Notes under the pieces: model-generated | Databases searched by the model: none | What the model saw: only the letters and a program-made list of their open reading frames with translations | Told to the model about the DNA's origin: nothing | Origin: Planctomycetota bacterium | GTDB lineage: Bacteria; Planctomycetota; JAJSAM01; JAKLKS01 | Length of the DNA: 41,459 nucleotides | Reading direction: 5' to 3' | Assembly (NCBI GenBank): GCA_023150535.1 | Contig: JAKLKS010000007.1 | Coordinates: 1-41,459 of the forward strand | Shown: positions 39,349 through 41,459 of the stretch, piece after piece | Numbering within the stretch: position 1 is the first letter of the stretch | Layout of the letters: the number at the start of each line of letters is the position of its first letter | Translations under genes and position numbers: made by a program

Positions 39349-40905
39349 ATGGGTTCGGGAACCACCAGCCGGATGTACATCGTCGTCGCCCTCATCCCCC
39401 TGGTCGTCCTCTGCATGCTCCTCGTCTCCCGCGCGAACCGGCGCTCCTTACCCTCCCACCCTCCCGAGCACCTCGTGGAGGGGATCGTCCTCGACGCGCA
39501 GGGGAGGCCCGTGGAAGGGGCCTTCGCCTGGGCCCTGTCCCGGAACTCCCCCGACCCCTCGCTGGACGTGGGCTGCAGCGACGGCGCGGGGAGGTACCGG
39601 GTCCACGTCTCCTTCTCGGAAGGCCGCGTCCTCGTCGTCCATCCCGACGGGCGGACCGCGGAGGCGGAGATCCGCCGCGGTGGGAAGGACTACTGGGAGC
39701 GGATCACGACGCCCCCCACCCTGGAGAGGGCCGTCCTCGCCCGTGTCCCACCTCTCGAAGGCCGCGTGCTCGACGGGGAGGGGAGGCCCGCGCCGGGTCT
39801 CGTGCTGGAGGCGCGCGTCGCCGCCCTTCCCGGTCGGGCGTTCGCCGTCGCCTGCGGGGACCGGGTGCTCCACCTGCCCCCCGCGAGGGCGACCTCGGAC
39901 GGGGAGGGGAGGTTCTCCCTGCCCGTCGTCCTCCCCTTCCCCCACGTGGTCACGGTCCCCTCCCTGGAGGGGCATCCCCTGGGCATTCCCGGGTCCGGGC
40001 CGCTCCTCGAAGGCGGGAATACCGGAGCGCCCGGAGGGCCCCCCCTGGAACTGCGGGTGCGCCGGGTCGGGGACCTCCCCTTCTCCGTCCGCGACGCGGA
40101 GACGGGAGGGCCGGTGCGCCTGGTGAGGATGACCTTTCCACCGGCCCGCGGGCCCGCGGGATTTGAGGATCCGTTGCGGGTCTCCTACACCTTCCTGGAC
40201 GGCGCCGACTTCCTCATGGACGCGGGGGAGCAGCCCTTCCTGGTCTCCGGCCCGGGCTTCCGCGAGCGCCTCGTCGAGGATCTCGCCTCCCTTCCTCGGG
40301 ACGGTGTCGGGAGGTTCCTGGTGCACCTGGAGCCCGACCCCGACGCCCCCCTGCTCCGCCTGCGGTGGGACCCCGCCCTCGAGAGGGGCCCGGGGGTGGT
40401 GACCCTCCACATGTCCCCGGGGGGAGCACCCATGGACCGCCTCCGCCCCTCGCCCACCGGTGGGGCCGCCCTCCTCGAGCCTCCGTCCACGGGGCCCCTC
40501 CGCTGGGTCTTCGAGGCGCCGGGCCGGGCCCTCCTCGAGGGCGAATGGGACGGGCGGGAGGCGCGGCGGGTCGACCTCGCGCCGCCCCCGGAGGCGCGGA
40601 TCCTCCTCCGGTGGAAGGAGTGGGAGGCGTCCCGGGATCCCCGGGTGGCGCTGCTGGACGGCCTGGGCCGCCCCCTCCCCTTCCTCGCCTCGAACATGTA
40701 CTCCCTGCACCAGGCCCCGAACTACTTCCTCCAGGATCCCGTCTCCGGAGGCGAGAGGCACGAGGGCGGCGGACTGGGCCAGGGGCTGCTCCTCGGCGGC
40801 CTTCCCGCGGGGGAGGCGAGGCTCCTCCTCCGCGCCTCGGGGAAGGACCTCGACCGGACCCTCCGGCTCGAGGCGGGGGGAACGGTGGAGATCGAGCTTC
40901 CCTGA
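39349..40905 (+). CDS. Membrane-anchored protein with carboxypeptidase-regulatory-like domains
   Basis: I use ATG 39349; frame-open sequence back to 39298 lacks support. The product has 518 residues. One N-terminal segment (MYIVVALIPLVVLCMLLVS) anchors it. Residues ~35-90 fit a CarboxypepD_reg repeat (EGIVLDAQGRPVEGAFAWAL, SDGAGRYRVHVSFSEGRVLVV). A second lies at ~135-200 (EGRVLDGEGRPAPGLVLEARV, SDGEGRFSLPVVLPFP). The rest is beta-rich, with a further LPFSVRDAETGGPVRL unit. Such Ig-like modules occur in envelope proteins that bind or scaffold. Function unknown. It stands alone, after the repeat array. Confidence 0.82.
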   Translation: MGSGTTSRMYIVVALIPLVVLCMLLVSRANRRSLPSHPPEHLVEGIVLDAQGRPVEGAFAWALSRNSPDPSLDVGCSDGAGRYRVHVSFSEGRVLVVHPDGRTAEAEIRRGGKDYWERITTPPTLERAVLARVPPLEGRVLDGEGRPAPGLVLEARVAALPGRAFAVACGDRVLHLPPARATSDGEGRFSLPVVLPFPHVVTVPSLEGHPLGIPGSGPLLEGGNTGAPGGPPLELRVRRVGDLPFSVRDAETGGPVRLVRMTFPPARGPAGFEDPLRVSYTFLDGADFLMDAGEQPFLVSGPGFRERLVEDLASLPRDGVGRFLVHLEPDPDAPLLRLRWDPALERGPGVVTLHMSPGGAPMDRLRPSPTGGAALLEPPSTGPLRWVFEAPGRALLEGEWDGREARRVDLAPPPEARILLRWKEWEASRDPRVALLDGLGRPLPFLASNMYSLHQAPNYFLQDPVSGGERHEGGGLGQGLLLGGLPAGEARLLLRASGKDLDRTLRLEAGGTVEIELP

Positions 40906-41035
40906 TCCACCGCTCCCCGGCGCTCCGGCGCCCCGGCGCGGAGGAGGGCCCGGGCCCGATCACGGAGAGGCGGCCGCCGGGGAGTGCAGGGGGAAGCGGG
41001 CGGACGGGTCGGCCGCGGTCGCTGCCGCCGGAACT

Positions 41036-41052
41036 GTATCACATCGTGATAC
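41036..41052. promoter_or_regulatory. Perfect A/T-rich palindrome, operator-like
   Basis: GTATCACATCGTGATAC: 7-bp arms GTATCAC and GTGATAC around ATC. It is the most A/T-rich short element in its surroundings. It sits in the gap between convergent genes and its last base overlaps the stop (CTA complement) of the right-hand gene. There is no T tract and the stem is weak, so a terminator is unlikely. The remaining gap 40906-41035 is G/C-rich with no gene. Confidence 0.6.
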
Positions 41053-41459
41053 TATCGCGCCCCCGCCGCCTGCGGCCGCCCCCGGAACAGCAGCTCGCAC
41101 TGCCCGCACATCCCGTCCCCCGGGGTCCACCCCGGGCGGGAGGCGCGGGCCCCCTCGAGGAGCCGCCCCGGGAGGGACTCCGGCTCCGGGACCCAGTCGT
41201 GGGTGGGGAAGCGGCAGAGGGGGCAGGGCCCCCCCGGCGGGAAGGGGGCGCGCGGCCGGGGGGCGGCGCCCGGGGAACGGGCCGCGCGGACCCCCGGCAG
41301 GGTCCCCGGGTCCCGGGCGAAGCCGAGGAGGTCCCCGTGGGTCAGGGCCGGGGCGGCCGCGAGCGCCGCGCGGGCCGCCGCCGCGTCGCCGGGGTCGAGG
41401 ACCGCCCCGAAGACCGCGAGGAAGGCCCGCTCCCCCTCCGCCCCCCGCGCCGGGGCCCG
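41052..41459 (-). CDS. Zinc-ribbon protein, C-terminal part (start outside window)
   Basis: The frame is open from the window end to TAG at 41054-41052, giving 135 residues. Near the C-terminus two Cys pairs stand about 35 residues apart: GGPCPLCRFPTHDW and DGMCGQCELLFRG. This is a zinc-ribbon or rubredoxin-like knuckle pair. Before it lie Ala-rich helices (GERAFLAVFGAVLDPGDAAA) and THGDLLGFARDPGTLPGVR. The text between CPLC and CGQC contains HDWVPEPE and RASRPGWTPG. I do not recognise the family. The coding sense is supported by the conserved Cys pattern and codon bias. Confidence 0.65.
   Translation of the reverse strand, partial: RAPARGAEGERAFLAVFGAVLDPGDAAAARAALAAAPALTHGDLLGFARDPGTLPGVRAARSPGAAPRPRAPFPPGGPCPLCRFPTHDWVPEPESLPGRLLEGARASRPGWTPGDGMCGQCELLFRGRPQAAGAR

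Noticed and set aside
40722-41042. Minus-strand frame starting at the palindrome as a toxin or antitoxin gene
   Set aside because: Arg/Pro-rich, overlaps the anchored-protein gene in antisense, and shows no motif of known small toxins.

Overview
The window is a very G/C-rich, densely coded bacterial chromosome segment. It holds 38 genes that I accept, two of them cut by the window ends. There is no rRNA, tRNA, CRISPR array or recognisable transposase. The content suggests a free-living, respiring bacterium with an envelope of the Gram-negative kind. It has futalosine-route menaquinone synthesis (MqnC), an MEP-pathway IspG of the long three-domain form, an Aquifex-type aconitase, reverse transsulfuration, molybdopterin synthase, an NtrC-type sigma-54 activator with its kinase, and a lipoprotein with a beta-propeller. 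I cannot fix the phylum from this sequence; Planctomycetota, Acidobacteriota, Myxococcota or a related uncultured group would all fit.

Layout. 1-7122: the 3' end of an M1/M28 peptidase fusion and a DUF4365-like protein face a coupled minus-strand operon of aconitase, Mrp/ApbC Fe-S carrier and a TPR protein. 7330-11624: a small helical protein, an M50B-like membrane protease, then on the minus strand an MBL hydrolase, an SLC13/ArsB-like transporter and a secreted Asp-rich protein broken by a frameshift in a nine-base G run. 11693-15807: long IspG, a secreted beta-propeller-like protein and an orphan AbrB-type protein. 15961-22595: a plus-strand block of an FAD oxidoreductase-rhodanese fusion lacking both catalytic cysteines, two radical SAM enzymes, MqnC, an MqnE-like protein without the Fe-S cysteines, MoaD and MoaE. 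22600-28506: a PFK-family protein with altered catalytic motifs, a membrane-anchored protein with ExbD-like segments, a 32-residue basic protein, a Bax-inhibitor-1 homologue, a TolB-like lipoprotein and a GT39-like glycosyltransferase. 28526-33107: cystathionine gamma-lyase and beta-synthase (operon), then an ABC permease and ATPase. 33166-38402: DUF501 protein, mini zinc-binding protein, UspA, and a divergent NtrC regulator / XylR_N-V4R-PAS histidine kinase pair. 38412-41459: a Cys-rich helical-repeat protein, a direct-repeat array, a carboxypeptidase-regulatory-like anchored protein, an AT-rich perfect palindrome and a zinc-ribbon gene that runs off the window.

How the genes work together. 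Many genes are coupled by ATGA, GTGA or TGATG overlaps. Promoter -10 elements are easy to see against the G/C background: TAGGAT or another TANNNT hexamer precedes most transcription units. In six clear cases the hexamer ends 6-7 nt before the start codon, which points to leaderless transcripts.

The most unusual content is a set of family members that have lost their catalytic residues (MqnE-like 20990-21940, PFK-like 22600-23520, CoA-disulfide-reductase/rhodanese-like 15961-17607), the leaderless promoter architecture, the repeat array at 39153-39303, and an isolated operator-like palindrome at 41036-41052.
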